Shown: positions 14,894 through 26,053, counted from the stretch's first letter. The stretch is DNA of 64,000 nucleotides from Aeromicrobium sp. IC_218 (GCF_004336805.1 NZ_SJXM01000005.1:178678-242677); one strand, 5' to 3'. Translations and numbers: made by a program. Notes: a model not told the origin generated them from the sequence alone.

Positions 14894-16380
14894 GGCAGCA
14901 CCTTCAGCTCGGGGTTCGGCGTGCGGTCCTCGAGCAGGTGCTTGCCGATGATGTCGTCCTCGGGGAGCGGCACCGGGTAGATGCCGTCGAAGCAGGCCCG
15001 GCACAGGTCGTCCTTGGGGACCTCCGTGGCCTCGATGAGCTCGTCCAGCTCGACGTACGCGAGCGAGTCGGCGCCGATCGAGCGGCGGATCTCCTCGGTC
15101 GAGGCGCCGTTGGCGATGAGCTCGGCCCGCGAGGCGAAGTCGATGCCGTAGAAGCACGGCCACTTCACCGGCGGGCTGGAGATCCGCACGTGCACCTCGG
15201 CAGCGCCGGCCTCGCGCAGCATCCGCACGAGCGAGCGCTGGGTGTTGCCGCGGACGATCGAGTCGTCCACCACCACGAGCCGCTTGCCGGCGATGACGTC
15301 GCGCAGCGGGTTGAGCTTGAGCCGGATGCCCAGCTGGCGCAGGGTCTGCGACGGCTGGATGAACGTGCGGCCGACGTAGGAGTTCTTCACCAGGCCGTGG
15401 CCGAACGGGATGCCGGACTCCTCGGCGTAGCCGATCGCCGACGGCGTGCCCGACTCCGGCACCGGGATGACCAGGTCGGCGTCGACCGGGTTGGCCCGGG
15501 CCAGCCGGCGGCCGATCTCGACCCGCACGGTGTGCACGCGGCGGTCGGAGATGCGGGTGTCGGGGCGCGCGAGGTACACGAACTCGAACAGGCAGCCCTT
15601 GGGCGCGGCCGGGGCGAAGCGCTCGCTGCGCACGCCGGCGGCGTCGATGGCGATGAACTCACCCGGCTCGACCTCGCGGATGTAGGAGGCGCCGACGATG
15701 TCGAGCGCGGCGGTCTCGCTGGCCACGACCCAGCCACTCTCGAGCCGGCCGAGCACGAGCGGGCGGATGCCCTGCGGGTCACGGGCGGCGTACAGCGTGC
15801 CCTCGTCCATAAACACGAGCGAGAACGCGCCGCGGAGCATCGGCAGCACCTCGAAGGCGGCCTGCTCGACGGTGCGGTCGGGGTAGGACGACAGCAGCGA
15901 CGCCATGGCGCCGGTGTCGGACGTCTGCAGCTCGCCCTGGCGGGCGGGGGTGCCGGTCTCGCGCTCGGCGAGCGTGGCGATGAGCTCGGCGGTGTTGGTC
16001 AGGTTGCCGTTGTGGGCCAGCGCGACCGAGCCGGTGGCGGTGGGCCGGAACGTCGGCTGCGCGTTCTGCCAGACGCTGGCGCCGGTGGTCGAGTAGCGCG
16101 AGTGGCCGATGGCGACGTCGCCGGTGAGCGACTCGAGCGTGGCCTCGTCGAAGACCTGGGAGACCAGGCCCATGTCCTTGTAGACCAGGATCTGGCGGCC
16201 GTTGCTCACCGCGATGCCCGCGGACTCCTGGCCGCGGTGCTGCAGGGCGTAGAGCCCGAAGTAGGTCAGCTTGGCGACCTCCTCCCCCGGGGCCCAGACA
16301 CCGAAGACGCCGCAGGCGTCCTGGGGTCCACGGTCCTGAGGATCGAGGTCGTGCGTAAGGCGTCCGTCTCCGCGAGGCAC
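14890..16380 (-). CDS. purF: Amidophosphoribosyltransferase
   Basis: A 496-residue enzyme for the first committed purine step: PRPP plus glutamine to phosphoribosylamine. The N-terminal Ntn glutaminase has its nucleophile in QDACGVFGVW (Cys about residue 23) behind a short propeptide that must be removed. The PRPP site is VVVDDSIVRGNT. Four cysteines (GCLFEF, PCFYGI, CRAC) match the iron-sulfur ligands of Bacillus PurF. The GTG at 16380 lies six bases after TAGACT, so the mRNA is probably leaderless. It is the first gene of a purF-purM operon. Confidence 0.97.
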   Translation of the reverse strand: MPRGDGRLTHDLDPQDRGPQDACGVFGVWAPGEEVAKLTYFGLYALQHRGQESAGIAVSNGRQILVYKDMGLVSQVFDEATLESLTGDVAIGHSRYSTTGASVWQNAQPTFRPTATGSVALAHNGNLTNTAELIATLAERETGTPARQGELQTSDTGAMASLLSSYPDRTVEQAAFEVLPMLRGAFSLVFMDEGTLYAARDPQGIRPLVLGRLESGWVVASETAALDIVGASYIREVEPGEFIAIDAAGVRSERFAPAAPKGCLFEFVYLARPDTRISDRRVHTVRVEIGRRLARANPVDADLVIPVPESGTPSAIGYAEESGIPFGHGLVKNSYVGRTFIQPSQTLRQLGIRLKLNPLRDVIAGKRLVVVDDSIVRGNTQRSLVRMLREAGAAEVHVRISSPPVKWPCFYGIDFASRAELIANGASTEEIRRSIGADSLAYVELDELIEATEVPKDDLCRACFDGIYPVPLPEDDIIGKHLLEDRTPNPELKVLP

Positions 16381-16386
16381 CCGGCC

Positions 16387-16392
16387 AGTCTA
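16387..16392 (-). promoter_or_regulatory. Leaderless -10 element of purF
   Basis: TAGACT on the minus strand, six bases before GTG 16380. No good -35 is visible 17-19 bases upstream. Confidence 0.55.
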
Positions 16393-16483
16393 CGGGACGT
16401 CCGGCGATGCCCCGACCACCCGCGATGCACCCGCGCTCGCCCTACGCTCCGGGTGACCTGGCTCACACACCGAGGAGTCCGCC

Positions 16484-18043
16484 ATGGCCGTGCCGCCCGC
16501 CACCTTCGTCGTCGACCACCTGCTGCAGCGCGAGCAGGAGAAGCCGGACGCCCCGTGCTGGATCTACGAGGGCCGCACGTGGAGCTGGGCCGAGGCCGCC
16601 GACGGCGCCCGCCGCCTGGCCGGGGCCCTGCGGGCCGCCGGGGTCGAGCGCGGCGGCACCGTCGCCTTCCTGGACAAGAACAACCCCGCGATCATGCAGA
16701 CCACCTACGCCGTGGCGCTGCTCGGCGCCAAGCAGGCGATCGTCAACTGGCGCCTGGCCGGTGACGAGCTCGACTACGTCGTCAACGACAGCGGCGCGAC
16801 CGTGCTGCTCGTCGGCCACGAGCTGCTCGACACCGTGAACCTCGTGCGCGACCGGCTCACCAACATCGAGCGCGTGGTCGTCGTGGGCGGGCCCGACGAC
16901 GAGTACGAGGCCCTCGTCGCGTCCGGCGAGCCGCTCGACCAGGACCCGGCGGTGACGCCCGACGACGTCGTCACGGTCATGTACAGCTCGGGCACCACCG
17001 GACGCCCGAAAGGCGTCATGCTCACCCAGCACAACCTGGTGCAGCACACCGCCCACGGCGGCGGCGACGTGGAGTACACCGACGGCGACATGCTCATGGT
17101 GGCCATGCCGATGTTCCACGTCGGCGGCTCCTCGTACGCGTTCTTCGGGCCGGCCGCGGGCATCCCGGCGTACGTGGTGCGCGAGGTCGACGGCGCCAAG
17201 CTGGCCGGCGCGGTGATGGCCGGCTGCACGCACGCGTTCCTCGTCCCGGCGGTCGTGGCCGGGCTGATCCAGGCCGGGCCGGACGCGATGGCGCTGTTCA
17301 GCCGGCTCAAGGTGTTCAGCTACGGCGCGGCGCCGATGCCGCTGCCGGTGCTGCGGGCGGCGCTCGAGGCCTGGCCGACCACCCACTTCATGCAGGTCTA
17401 CGGCATGACCGAGATGTGCGGCGTGGCCACGGTGCTTGACGACGCCGCCCACCGCGACGAGGCGCACCCCGAGCGCCTGGTCTCGGCCGGACGTCCGATC
17501 GAGGGCGTCGAGCTGCGCGTCGTCGACCCGGCCACGGGGCGCGACGTCGAGCCCGGCACCGCCGGCGAGCTGTGGTGGCGCACCGAGCAGGCCACGCCCG
17601 GCTACCTCGGACGTCCGGACGCCACCGGCGAGCTGTTCGCCGAGGACGGCTGGCTGCGCTCGGGCGACGTGGGCCGCACCGACGACGGCGGCTTCGTCTA
17701 CGTCGAGGACCGGATCAAGGACATGATCATCACCGGTGGCGAGAACGTGTACTCCCCCGAGGTCGAGCGCGTCCTGGCCGAGCACCCGGACGTGCTCGAG
17801 CTGGCCGTCATCGGCGTGCCGGACGACCGCTGGGGCGAGGCGGTGAAGGCCGTGGTCGTGCTCAAGGACGGGGCGACGACGACCGCCGACGACCTGCGCA
17901 CGTTCGCCCGGGAGCGGCTCGCGCACTACAAGGTGCCGTCGAGCTTCGACGTGCTGGGCGAGCTGCCGCGCAACCCCTCGGGCAAGATCCTCAAGCGCGA
18001 GCTGCGCAAGCCGTACTGGAGCCAGGCCTCGCGCCAGGTCTGA
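16484..18043 (+). CDS. Acyl-CoA synthetase (AMP-forming)
   Basis: A 519-residue ANL-superfamily ligase that activates a carboxylic acid through an acyl-AMP to its CoA thioester. The AMP-binding loop is MYSSGTTGRPKG (about residue 166), the adenine motif YGMTE (about 306), the hinge DRIKDMIITGGENVYS (about 411), and the catalytic lysine lies in NPSGKILKREL near the C-terminus. The fatty or aromatic acid substrate cannot be read. GAGGAG precedes the ATG. It is divergent from purF with a shared 103-base promoter region. No catabolic partners adjoin it. Confidence 0.9.
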   Translation: MAVPPATFVVDHLLQREQEKPDAPCWIYEGRTWSWAEAADGARRLAGALRAAGVERGGTVAFLDKNNPAIMQTTYAVALLGAKQAIVNWRLAGDELDYVVNDSGATVLLVGHELLDTVNLVRDRLTNIERVVVVGGPDDEYEALVASGEPLDQDPAVTPDDVVTVMYSSGTTGRPKGVMLTQHNLVQHTAHGGGDVEYTDGDMLMVAMPMFHVGGSSYAFFGPAAGIPAYVVREVDGAKLAGAVMAGCTHAFLVPAVVAGLIQAGPDAMALFSRLKVFSYGAAPMPLPVLRAALEAWPTTHFMQVYGMTEMCGVATVLDDAAHRDEAHPERLVSAGRPIEGVELRVVDPATGRDVEPGTAGELWWRTEQATPGYLGRPDATGELFAEDGWLRSGDVGRTDDGGFVYVEDRIKDMIITGGENVYSPEVERVLAEHPDVLELAVIGVPDDRWGEAVKAVVVLKDGATTTADDLRTFARERLAHYKVPSSFDVLGELPRNPSGKILKRELRKPYWSQASRQV

Positions 18044-18092
18044 TCTGCGAAAACTTTGCCACCGGCGGGGAGGCCGTGTTTCCCTGGAAGGC

Positions 18093-19403
18093 ATGGACTC
18101 CTTCCGTCGCCCGGCCACCCGCCGGCTCGGTCTGGTCGCCTCGGTCGCCCTCGTCGCGGGCCTGCTGGTGGCCCTCGCCGCGCCGGCCGGGGCCGCCAGC
18201 CCGAAGTCTCCCGGCCGCTTCACCGGCTTCGCCTTCGACACCTGCGTGGCTCCGTCGAACCAGGTCATGGACACCTGGCGCATGACGTCCCCGTTCTCGG
18301 TCGTCGGCATCTACACCTCCGGCCGGGCCCGAGCGTGCCCCGAGAGCGCGCAGCCGAACCTGAGCCCGGCGTGGGTCAAGCGCCAGGCCGACCGCGGGTG
18401 GCGCTTCCTGCCCATCCACGTCGGCTACCAGGCGCCCTGCTTCAGCGGCAAGAAGTCGCGGATGGCCGCGGACGTGCGCACCGCCCGTCAGCAGGCTCGC
18501 GTGGACGCCGACGAGGCCGCGGTCGCCGCCCGCCGCTACGGCTTCGGGTCCAAGAACGTCCTGTACCTCGACATCGAGTACTACAACCGCGGCAACCGGG
18601 CGTGCGACAACACGACTCTCGAGTTCATCGACGCCTGGAACGAGCGCGTCGCGAAGCGCGGCTACCGCGCCGGCCTGTACTCCAGCGGTGCCGCCGCGAT
18701 CATGTCGGTCGACGAGGCGCGCCGCACCAAGCGCAAGGGCTTCACGCAGCCGTACCACCTGTGGATGGCGTGGGAGAACGGCCGGGCGAACGTCTCGGGC
18801 GGGAAGTACCTGTCGGACGCCGGCTGGAAGGGCCGCCGCATCCACCAGTACGACCTCGACACGAAGGCCTCGTACGGGGGCGCCACGGTCAACATCGACC
18901 GCAACTACCTGCAGACCGGTGGCGGTTCGCGAGCCACGCGCGCCAAGAAGGCCTGCGGCGTCCCGCTCAACCAGTCGCGCTACCAGTCGCTGAGGAAGGG
19001 CAGCCGCGGCTCCCAGGTGAAGCTGCTGCGCTGCCTGCTGCGCCGCGAGGGCCTGGTCAAGTCGGTCAGCAGCAGCTACTCGTCGGCCACCGCCCGGGCG
19101 GTCGACACGTACCGCCGCTCCAAGGGCTGGTCGGCCAACGGCCGCGTCAGCAGCACCGTGTGGGCCGCGCTGCTCGCCGAGGGCTCCACCGGCGGCGTGC
19201 TGAAGTACGGCTCGACCGGCGAGAAGGTCTGGCGCGCCCAGCGCTCGCTCAAGGCCGGCGGCGCGAACGTGAGCGTCAACGGCATCTTCGACGCGCGCAC
19301 CGCCGCGGCGGTCAAGCGCTACCGGCAGAAGAACGGTCTGCCGGGCTACCAGACGCTGGAGGCCTCGGTCTGGCGCAAGCTGCAGGCCGGCCGGCGGTCC
19401 TGA
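18093..19403 (+). CDS. Secreted DUF1906 glycoside-hydrolase-like protein with two peptidoglycan-binding domains
   Basis: A 436-residue exported protein. The signal peptide ends near AGAAS (about residue 35). Residues 40-280 form the DUF1906 (Rv2525c-like) TIM barrel: GFAFDTCVAPS, VGIYTSGRA, VLYLDIEYY with acidic residues, and NIDRNYL. Two C-terminal peptidoglycan-binding repeats follow (LRKGSRGSQVKLLRCLL and GSTGEKVWRAQRSLK, each ending in a VW strand). It probably acts on or attaches to the cell wall; catalytic activity of DUF1906 is not established. GGAAGG precedes the ATG and a strong terminator follows. Confidence 0.9.
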   Translation: MDSFRRPATRRLGLVASVALVAGLLVALAAPAGAASPKSPGRFTGFAFDTCVAPSNQVMDTWRMTSPFSVVGIYTSGRARACPESAQPNLSPAWVKRQADRGWRFLPIHVGYQAPCFSGKKSRMAADVRTARQQARVDADEAAVAARRYGFGSKNVLYLDIEYYNRGNRACDNTTLEFIDAWNERVAKRGYRAGLYSSGAAAIMSVDEARRTKRKGFTQPYHLWMAWENGRANVSGGKYLSDAGWKGRRIHQYDLDTKASYGGATVNIDRNYLQTGGGSRATRAKKACGVPLNQSRYQSLRKGSRGSQVKLLRCLLRREGLVKSVSSSYSSATARAVDTYRRSKGWSANGRVSSTVWAALLAEGSTGGVLKYGSTGEKVWRAQRSLKAGGANVSVNGIFDARTAAAVKRYRQKNGLPGYQTLEASVWRKLQAGRRS

Positions 19404-19414
19404 GCCGCACCGGT

Positions 19415-19454
19415 CGACGACGGCCGTCCCACCGGCGGGTGGGGCGGCCGTCGT
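19415..19454. terminator. Bidirectional hairpin terminator
   Basis: GACGACGGCCGTCCCACC pairs with GGTGGGGCGGCCGTCGTC around GGCG with one mismatch. It sits between the convergent DUF1906 gene and the sterol-carrier-like gene. Confidence 0.7.
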
Positions 19455-19458
19455 CGTG

Positions 19459-19808
19459 TCAGGACGACAGCGGCAGGTAGGGCGACAGGTCCGAGCGCTC
19501 GCCGGACGCGGCGACCTTGGCGTCGGCCCAGGCCAGGCGACCGCGGGCCAGGGCGATCCACGTGTCGGCGTCCATCTCGACGACGGCGGGCGGCGTGCCC
19601 CGCGTGTGGCGCGCCCCCTCGATGCACTGGACGGCCGCGTACGGCGGCACGCGCACCTCCACGCTGCGTCCGGGCGCCCGCTCGGACAGCAGGCCGAGCA
19701 GGTGCTTCACCACGGCCTTGAGGTCGGCACGGTCGGCCTCGCCGGCGTCCAGGCGTGCCAGCAGCGCCGACGCCTCGTCCGCCGGGAGCGGGACCAGCCG
19801 GCGGGCCA

Positions 19809-19809
<1 letters not shown>
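19459..19809 (-). CDS. Sterol-carrier-family small protein
   Basis: A 116-residue protein, the actinobacterial sterol-carrier-like protein found directly after purL. The conserved core is [16 protein letters not shown], then [23 protein letters not shown], resembling the C-terminal lipid-binding half of SCP2-like domains. Its start codon shares a base with the purL stop (TGATG), so it is translated with PurL. No purine role is established; the tie is conserved gene order. Confidence 0.85.
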
Positions 19810-22124
<2,315 letters not shown>

Positions 22125-22131
22125 GCCGTGA

Positions 22132-22137
22132 ATCCTA
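22132..22137 (-). promoter_or_regulatory. Leaderless -10 element of purL
   Basis: TAGGAT on the minus strand, seven bases before GTG 22124. Confidence 0.5.
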
Positions 22138-22199
22138 CCCGCGCCGCGCCGGGGCCCGGACGGCGACGAGTGTCGGTGCTCTCGGGCAGGCTCGGGCGC

Positions 22200-22502
22200 G
22201 TGGGCACGACGCGCGAGTACGAGTTCGAGAGCACCGTGTGGAAGGTCGACGACCCGGGCACGTGGTTCTTCACCACGCTGCCGTTCGACCTGTCCGACGA
22301 GATCGAGGAGCGCCACCGCGACCGAGCCGCCGGCTTCGGCTCGCTCAAGGTGCGGGTCCGCGTCGGTGCCACCACCTGGACGACGTCCCTGTTCCCCTCC
22401 AAGCAGGCCGAGGCGTACGTCCTGCCGGTGAAGAAGGCGGTGCGCGAGGCCGAGCAGCTGCACGAGGGCTCGCCCGTGCGGGTCGCCGTCGAGGTGCTGT
22501 AG
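22200..22502 (+). CDS. DUF1905 domain protein
   Basis: A 100-residue protein with the DUF1905 pattern: [19 protein letters not shown] near the start, then [22 protein letters not shown] and a C-terminal [18 protein letters not shown]. It should form a small beta barrel; its biochemical role is unknown. The frame is open far upstream through purL antisense, so the start was set at GTG 22200, seven bases after CAGGCT. Divergent from purL. Confidence 0.85.
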   Translation: MGTTREYEFESTVWKVDDPGTWFFTTLPFDLSDEIEERHRDRAAGFGSLKVRVRVGATTWTTSLFPSKQAEAYVLPVKKAVREAEQLHEGSPVRVAVEVL

Positions 22503-22510
22503 CCGCAGCT

Positions 22511-22606
22511 ACCGCTGGCCGAGCATGTCGCTCCCGGTGGCTGAGCTCGTCGCCCCGCTGGCTGAGCTTGTCGAAGCCCCTTCGACAGGCTCCGGGAGCG
22601 GGGTTG
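22511..22606 (+). repeat. REP-like repeat cluster, four units
   Basis: Three direct units with core TGAGCNTGTCGAA (gagc at 22521, 22543, 22564, so 21-22 bases apart) are followed by one inverted unit (TTCGACAGGCTCC, 22581-22593). The third is the best preserved and forms GGCT...AGCC. The cluster fills the gap between convergent DUF1905 and aroQ. Confidence 0.8.
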
Positions 22607-22610
22607 GGGC

Positions 22611-23042
22611 TCAGGCGGGGGCGAGCAGGTCGATCGCGAAGCCGTAGCCCGCGATGCCCGCACCGGCGATGACCGCCTTGGCGATGCCCGAGACGTACGA
22701 GTGGTGCCGGAACTCCTCGCGGGCGTGGACGTTCGACACGTGCACCTCGACGACGGGCAGGGCGACGCCGGTGAGGGCGTCGCGCAGCACGACCGACGTG
22801 TGGGTCAGTCCGCCGGGGTTGACGACGATGCCGTCGCAGTCCTCGCGCGCCGCGTGGATCGCGTCGATGAGGACGCCCTCGTGGTTGCTCTGCACGAACC
22901 GGATCTCCGCACCGTGGGCGGACGCCCGCTCCGCGCACAGCGCCTCGACGTCGGCCAGGGTCGCCCGGCCGTAGACGTCCGGCTCGCGCGTGCCGAGCAG
23001 GTTGAGGTTCGGACCGTTGACGATGAGCAGGCGGCGGGTCAC
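22611..23042 (-). CDS. aroQ: 3-dehydroquinate dehydratase, type II
   Basis: A 143-residue type II enzyme of the shikimate pathway, dehydrating 3-dehydroquinate to 3-dehydroshikimate. Typical motifs are all present: VNGPNLNLLGTREPDVYG with the catalytic tyrosine, QSNHEG, NPGGLTHTSV and VEVHVSNVHAREEFRHHS with the catalytic histidine. Type II enzymes are dodecamers. It starts at GTG 23042, seven bases after TAGGCT. No other aro genes are nearby. Confidence 0.96.
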   Translation of the reverse strand: MTRRLLIVNGPNLNLLGTREPDVYGRATLADVEALCAERASAHGAEIRFVQSNHEGVLIDAIHAAREDCDGIVVNPGGLTHTSVVLRDALTGVALPVVEVHVSNVHAREEFRHHSYVSGIAKAVIAGAGIAGYGFAIDLLAPA

Positions 23043-23049
23043 GCGCGTC

Positions 23050-23055
23050 AGCCTA
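23050..23055 (-). promoter_or_regulatory. Leaderless -10 element of aroQ
   Basis: TAGGCT on the minus strand, seven bases before GTG 23042. Confidence 0.5.
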
Positions 23056-23081
23056 GCGTCCGCAGGCGGCGGGCCAGCGGG

Positions 23082-23360
23082 TCACGACGCTGCGCGCCGG
23101 GCACCGGCCGGGCGGGCGACGACGCCCGGGTCGACCTGCACCACGTGCACGCCGATCGCGCCGAGCATCGAGCGCAGCGCGGACAGGCCGAGCGACACGT
23201 GCCGCTGGCCGGGGCCCATCGCCGCGCGCAGCCGAGCGGCGTCGCTGAACGCCAGCCCGACCCGGGTGCCGTCAGGACGGCGGCAGACGCTCAGCGTCAT
23301 GACGCCGTGCTCGTCCTCGCGCACCGGCACCGCGAGGGTCATCGGTCTCTCCAGGTCCAT
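23082..23360 (-). CDS. Small conserved hypothetical protein (SAV_915-like)
   Basis: A 92-residue protein with the pattern of a small actinobacterial family: TLAVPVREDEHGVMTLSVCR, then GTRVGLAFSDAARLRAAMGPGQ and a helical LSALRSMLGAIGV ending in a strand. SseB and SAV_915 proteins look like this, but I am not certain of the assignment. The start at 23360 is chosen because the longer frame has no conserved content. CAGGCT six bases upstream could be the -10. Function unknown. Confidence 0.65.
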   Translation of the reverse strand: MDLERPMTLAVPVREDEHGVMTLSVCRRPDGTRVGLAFSDAARLRAAMGPGQRHVSLGLSALRSMLGAIGVHVVQVDPGVVARPAGARRAAS

Positions 23361-23448
23361 GGCCACAGCCTGCGCCGGTGCCGCGACGCGCGGGAGGGGG
23401 TGGACCGTCAGGATCCGCCCCCTCCCCGTCAACGTCGCGTCAGGGCGC

Positions 23449-24528
23449 TCAGCGCCACGCGCCCCGCTCGTACTGCGGCGGGTACGGCGCCTCGGCGGCC
23501 GGCACGCCCAGCTCGTGGGCGGCGCGCAGCGGCCAGTGCGGCTCACGCAGTGCGGCCCGGGCGAGCAGGACGACGTCCGCCGAGCCCTCGAGCAGGATCT
23601 TCTCGGCCTGGGCCGGCTCGGTGATGAGGCCGACGGCACCCGCCGGGACGTCCGCGTCGTGCACGGCGCGCGCGAACGGCACCTGGTAGCCGGGGCCGAC
23701 GCTGATCTGCTGCCGCGCGTCCAGGCCGCCGGAGGACACGTCGACGAAGTCGGCGCCGAGCCCGACCAGCGCCTTGGACAGCTCGACGGTCTGGTCCTCG
23801 TCCCAGCCGCCCTCGACCCAGTCGGTCGCGGAGAGCCGGACCATGACCGGCTTGTCCTCGGGCCACACGGCCCGCACCGCCGCGACCACGTCGCGGACGA
23901 CCCGGGTGCGGTTCTCGAAGGAGCCGCCGTACTCGTCCGTGCGCTCGTTCGAGAGCGGGCTGAGGAACTGGTGCAGCAGATAGCCGTGCGCGGCGTGGAT
24001 CTCGACCGTCTCGAAGCCGGCGCGCAGCGCCCGCGCCGCGCCGTCGGCGAACGCCTGCGGCAGCGCGGCGACCTCCTCGGTGGTCATCGCGCGCGGCTCG
24101 GCGTACCCGGTGAACGCCTGGGCGCTCGGCGCGACCGTCGGCCATCCGCCCTCGTTCTCGGGGACGGTGCCCTCGCCGTCGTGGAACGGCGCGTAGGTGG
24201 ACGCCTTGCGGCCCGCGTGGGCGAGCTGCATGCCCGGCACGGCACCCTGGGCGCGGACGAAGTCGGCGATGCGGCGCCAGGCCTCGACCTGCTCGTCGTC
24301 CCAGATGCCCGTGTCCTGCGGGCTGATGCGTCCCTCCGGGACCACCGCGGTCGCCTCGGTGAGCACGAGGCCGAAGCCGCCGCGGGCGAACGAGCCGAGG
24401 TGCACCAGGTGCCAGTCGGTCGGCACGCCGTCCTGGGCGTCGACGCTGTACTGGCACATCGGCGCGAGCCAGATGCGGTTGCGGAACGTGGTGCCGCGCA
24501 GGGTCAGCGGCTCGAAGAGCTGGGTCAC
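23449..24528 (-). CDS. NADH:flavin oxidoreductase (old yellow enzyme, YqjM type)
   Basis: A 359-residue FMN-dependent TIM-barrel enoate reductase. N-terminal LAPMCQYS carries the redox-tuning cysteine of the YqjM subgroup, HAAHGYLLHQFLSPLSN supplies the substrate-binding histidine pair and tyrosine, and DEYGGSFENR is the family signature. Such enzymes reduce activated C=C bonds with NAD(P)H. The first candidate start (TTG 24540) is weak, so GTG 24528 (VTQLFEPLTLRG) is used. It is divergent from the ABC operon. The substrate is unknown. Confidence 0.92.
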   Translation of the reverse strand: MTQLFEPLTLRGTTFRNRIWLAPMCQYSVDAQDGVPTDWHLVHLGSFARGGFGLVLTEATAVVPEGRISPQDTGIWDDEQVEAWRRIADFVRAQGAVPGMQLAHAGRKASTYAPFHDGEGTVPENEGGWPTVAPSAQAFTGYAEPRAMTTEEVAALPQAFADGAARALRAGFETVEIHAAHGYLLHQFLSPLSNERTDEYGGSFENRTRVVRDVVAAVRAVWPEDKPVMVRLSATDWVEGGWDEDQTVELSKALVGLGADFVDVSSGGLDARQQISVGPGYQVPFARAVHDADVPAGAVGLITEPAQAEKILLEGSADVVLLARAALREPHWPLRAAHELGVPAAEAPYPPQYERGAWR

Positions 24529-24572
24529 GCCTGGTGCCAACGCCTCGCCCCGGCCGACTTGTTCCGCGGGTC

Positions 24573-24602
24573 TTGCCGTCCGTGAGTCACCGTGCCTATA
24601 TT
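24573..24602 (+). promoter_or_regulatory. Promoter of the ABC/TetR operon
   Basis: -35 TTGCCG (24573-24578), an 18-base spacer and -10 TATATT (24597-24602). The start codon follows six bases later, predicting a leaderless transcript. This is the most complete promoter match in the window. Confidence 0.7.
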
Positions 24603-24619
24603 CAACGCATGATGAATAT
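24598..24619. promoter_or_regulatory. Candidate TetR operator over the -10 and start codon
   Basis: ATATTCA (24598-24604) and TGAATAT (24613-24619) are perfect 7-base arms around eight bases. The palindrome covers the -10 and the first codons of the ABC gene. The operon's last gene is a TetR regulator, so autoregulation is likely. Confidence 0.6.
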
Positions 24620-25328
24620 CTCGGTCGAGATCGCCGGGCTCCGCGTGGTGCGGGGCGGGCGGACCGTGCTGCCGGGCTTGGACCTCGTCGTCCCGGCCGG
24701 GCAGGTCGTCGGCCTGCTGGGACCCAGCGGCTGCGGCAAGACGACGCTCATCCGGTCGATCGCCGGGGTGCAGCGCCTGGCGTCCGGGCGCGTCACCGTC
24801 CTCGGCGAGCCGGCCGGCTCCCCGGCGAACCGCACCCGCGTCGGGTACGTCACCCAGGCCGCGTCGGTCTACCCCGACCTCACCGTCGCGCAGAACCTCG
24901 CCTACTTCGCCGCCCTGGCCGGGACGGGCCGCGCCGAGGCCGGGCGGGCGCTCGAGGCGGTCGACCTGACGGGCCACCGCTCGTCGCTGGCCGGCGCCCT
25001 GTCCGGCGGGCAGCGGACGAGGGTCTCCCTCGCCGCGGCGCTGCTCGGCGACCCGCGCCTGCTGCTGCTGGACGAGCCGACGGTGGGCCTGGACCCGGTG
25101 CTGCGCCGCGACCTGTGGCAGCTGTTCGGACGCCTGGCCGCCGAGGGCCGCACCCTGCTCGTCTCCAGCCACGTCATGGACGAGGCGGCCCGCTGCGACC
25201 GCGTGCTGCTCATGCGTGAGGGACGGATCGTCGCCGACGACACCCCGGACGGACTGCGGACCCGGTCCGGCACCCAGGACCTGGAGCAGGCGTTCCTCAC
25301 CATCGCCGAGCAGGCGGCCACGGCATGA
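24609..25328 (+). CDS. ABC transporter ATP-binding protein
   Basis: A 239-residue ATPase with Walker A GPSGCGKTT (about residue 39), signature LSGGQRTRVSLAAAL (about 134), Walker B LLLLDEP and the switch histidine in LLVSSHVMDEAARC. It resembles DrrA-type exporters' ATPases. It would pair with the next gene's permease. The first ATG (24609) is placed by the promoter; a second ATG follows at once. The 3' end overlaps the permease start (ATGA). The exported substrate is unknown. Confidence 0.92.
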   Translation: MMNISVEIAGLRVVRGGRTVLPGLDLVVPAGQVVGLLGPSGCGKTTLIRSIAGVQRLASGRVTVLGEPAGSPANRTRVGYVTQAASVYPDLTVAQNLAYFAALAGTGRAEAGRALEAVDLTGHRSSLAGALSGGQRTRVSLAAALLGDPRLLLLDEPTVGLDPVLRRDLWQLFGRLAAEGRTLLVSSHVMDEAARCDRVLLMREGRIVADDTPDGLRTRSGTQDLEQAFLTIAEQAATA

Positions 25329-26053
25329 CCCGCACGCTGGCCACCGCGCGGCGCGTGCTGCAGCAGCTCTCGCACGACCGGCGCAGCGTCGTGCTCGTGG
25401 TCGCGCTGCCGTCGCTGCTGCTGACGATCTTCCGCTTCGTCTACGACGGCTCCCCCGCCGTCTTCGACCGGGTCGGGCCGCAGATGCTCGGGCTGTTCCC
25501 GTTCGTCGTCATGTTCCTGCTGACGTCCGTGACGATGGTGCGCGAGCGCACGTCGGGGACGCTGGAGCGGCTGCTGACCACGCCGCTGCGCAAGGGCGAG
25601 CTCGTCGCCGGGTACGCCCTGGCGCTCGGGCTCGCGGCGGTCGTGCAGGCGCTCGTCGCCACCGCGGTCGGTCTGTGGCTGCTCGACCTGGACGCCGACC
25701 GGCCCTGGCTCATGCTGCTGCTCGCCGTGGTCGACGGCGTGCTCGGCACCGCGCTCGGCCTGCTCATGTCGGCGTTCGCCGTGACCGAGTTCCAAGCGGT
25801 GCAGTTCATGCCGCTCGTCGTCGTGCCCCAGATCCTGCTCTGCGGGCTGCTGCTGCCGCGCGAGGAGATGCCGCGGGCGCTCGAGCTGGTCTCGGACGTC
25901 CTGCCGATGAGCTACGCGACGGACGCGTTCACGGAGCTGGCCGACGGCACGGCGGCCGCCTCGGGCCTGCTCACCGACGTGGCCGTGCTGGTGGGCTGCT
26001 GCGTCGTCGCGCTCGCCCTGGCCGGCGTCAGCATGCGGCGGCGGACCGCGTGA
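25325..26053 (+). CDS. ABC-2 type transporter permease
   Basis: A 242-residue six-helix permease of the ABC-2 (DrrB-like) family. The characteristic central segment VRERTSGTLERLLTTPLRK (about residue 73) and the later PREEMPRALELVSDVLPMSYATDA loop are present. With the preceding ATPase it should form a drug, lipid or antibiotic exporter. It overlaps the ATPase gene by four bases and the TetR gene by four, so all three are coupled. Confidence 0.9.
   Translation: MTRTLATARRVLQQLSHDRRSVVLVVALPSLLLTIFRFVYDGSPAVFDRVGPQMLGLFPFVVMFLLTSVTMVRERTSGTLERLLTTPLRKGELVAGYALALGLAAVVQALVATAVGLWLLDLDADRPWLMLLLAVVDGVLGTALGLLMSAFAVTEFQAVQFMPLVVVPQILLCGLLLPREEMPRALELVSDVLPMSYATDAFTELADGTAAASGLLTDVAVLVGCCVVALALAGVSMRRRTA

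Noticed and set aside
22511..22606. REP cluster as a CRISPR array
   Set aside because: Units are imperfect, 21-22 bases apart with no spacer sequence, one is inverted, and there are no cas genes.
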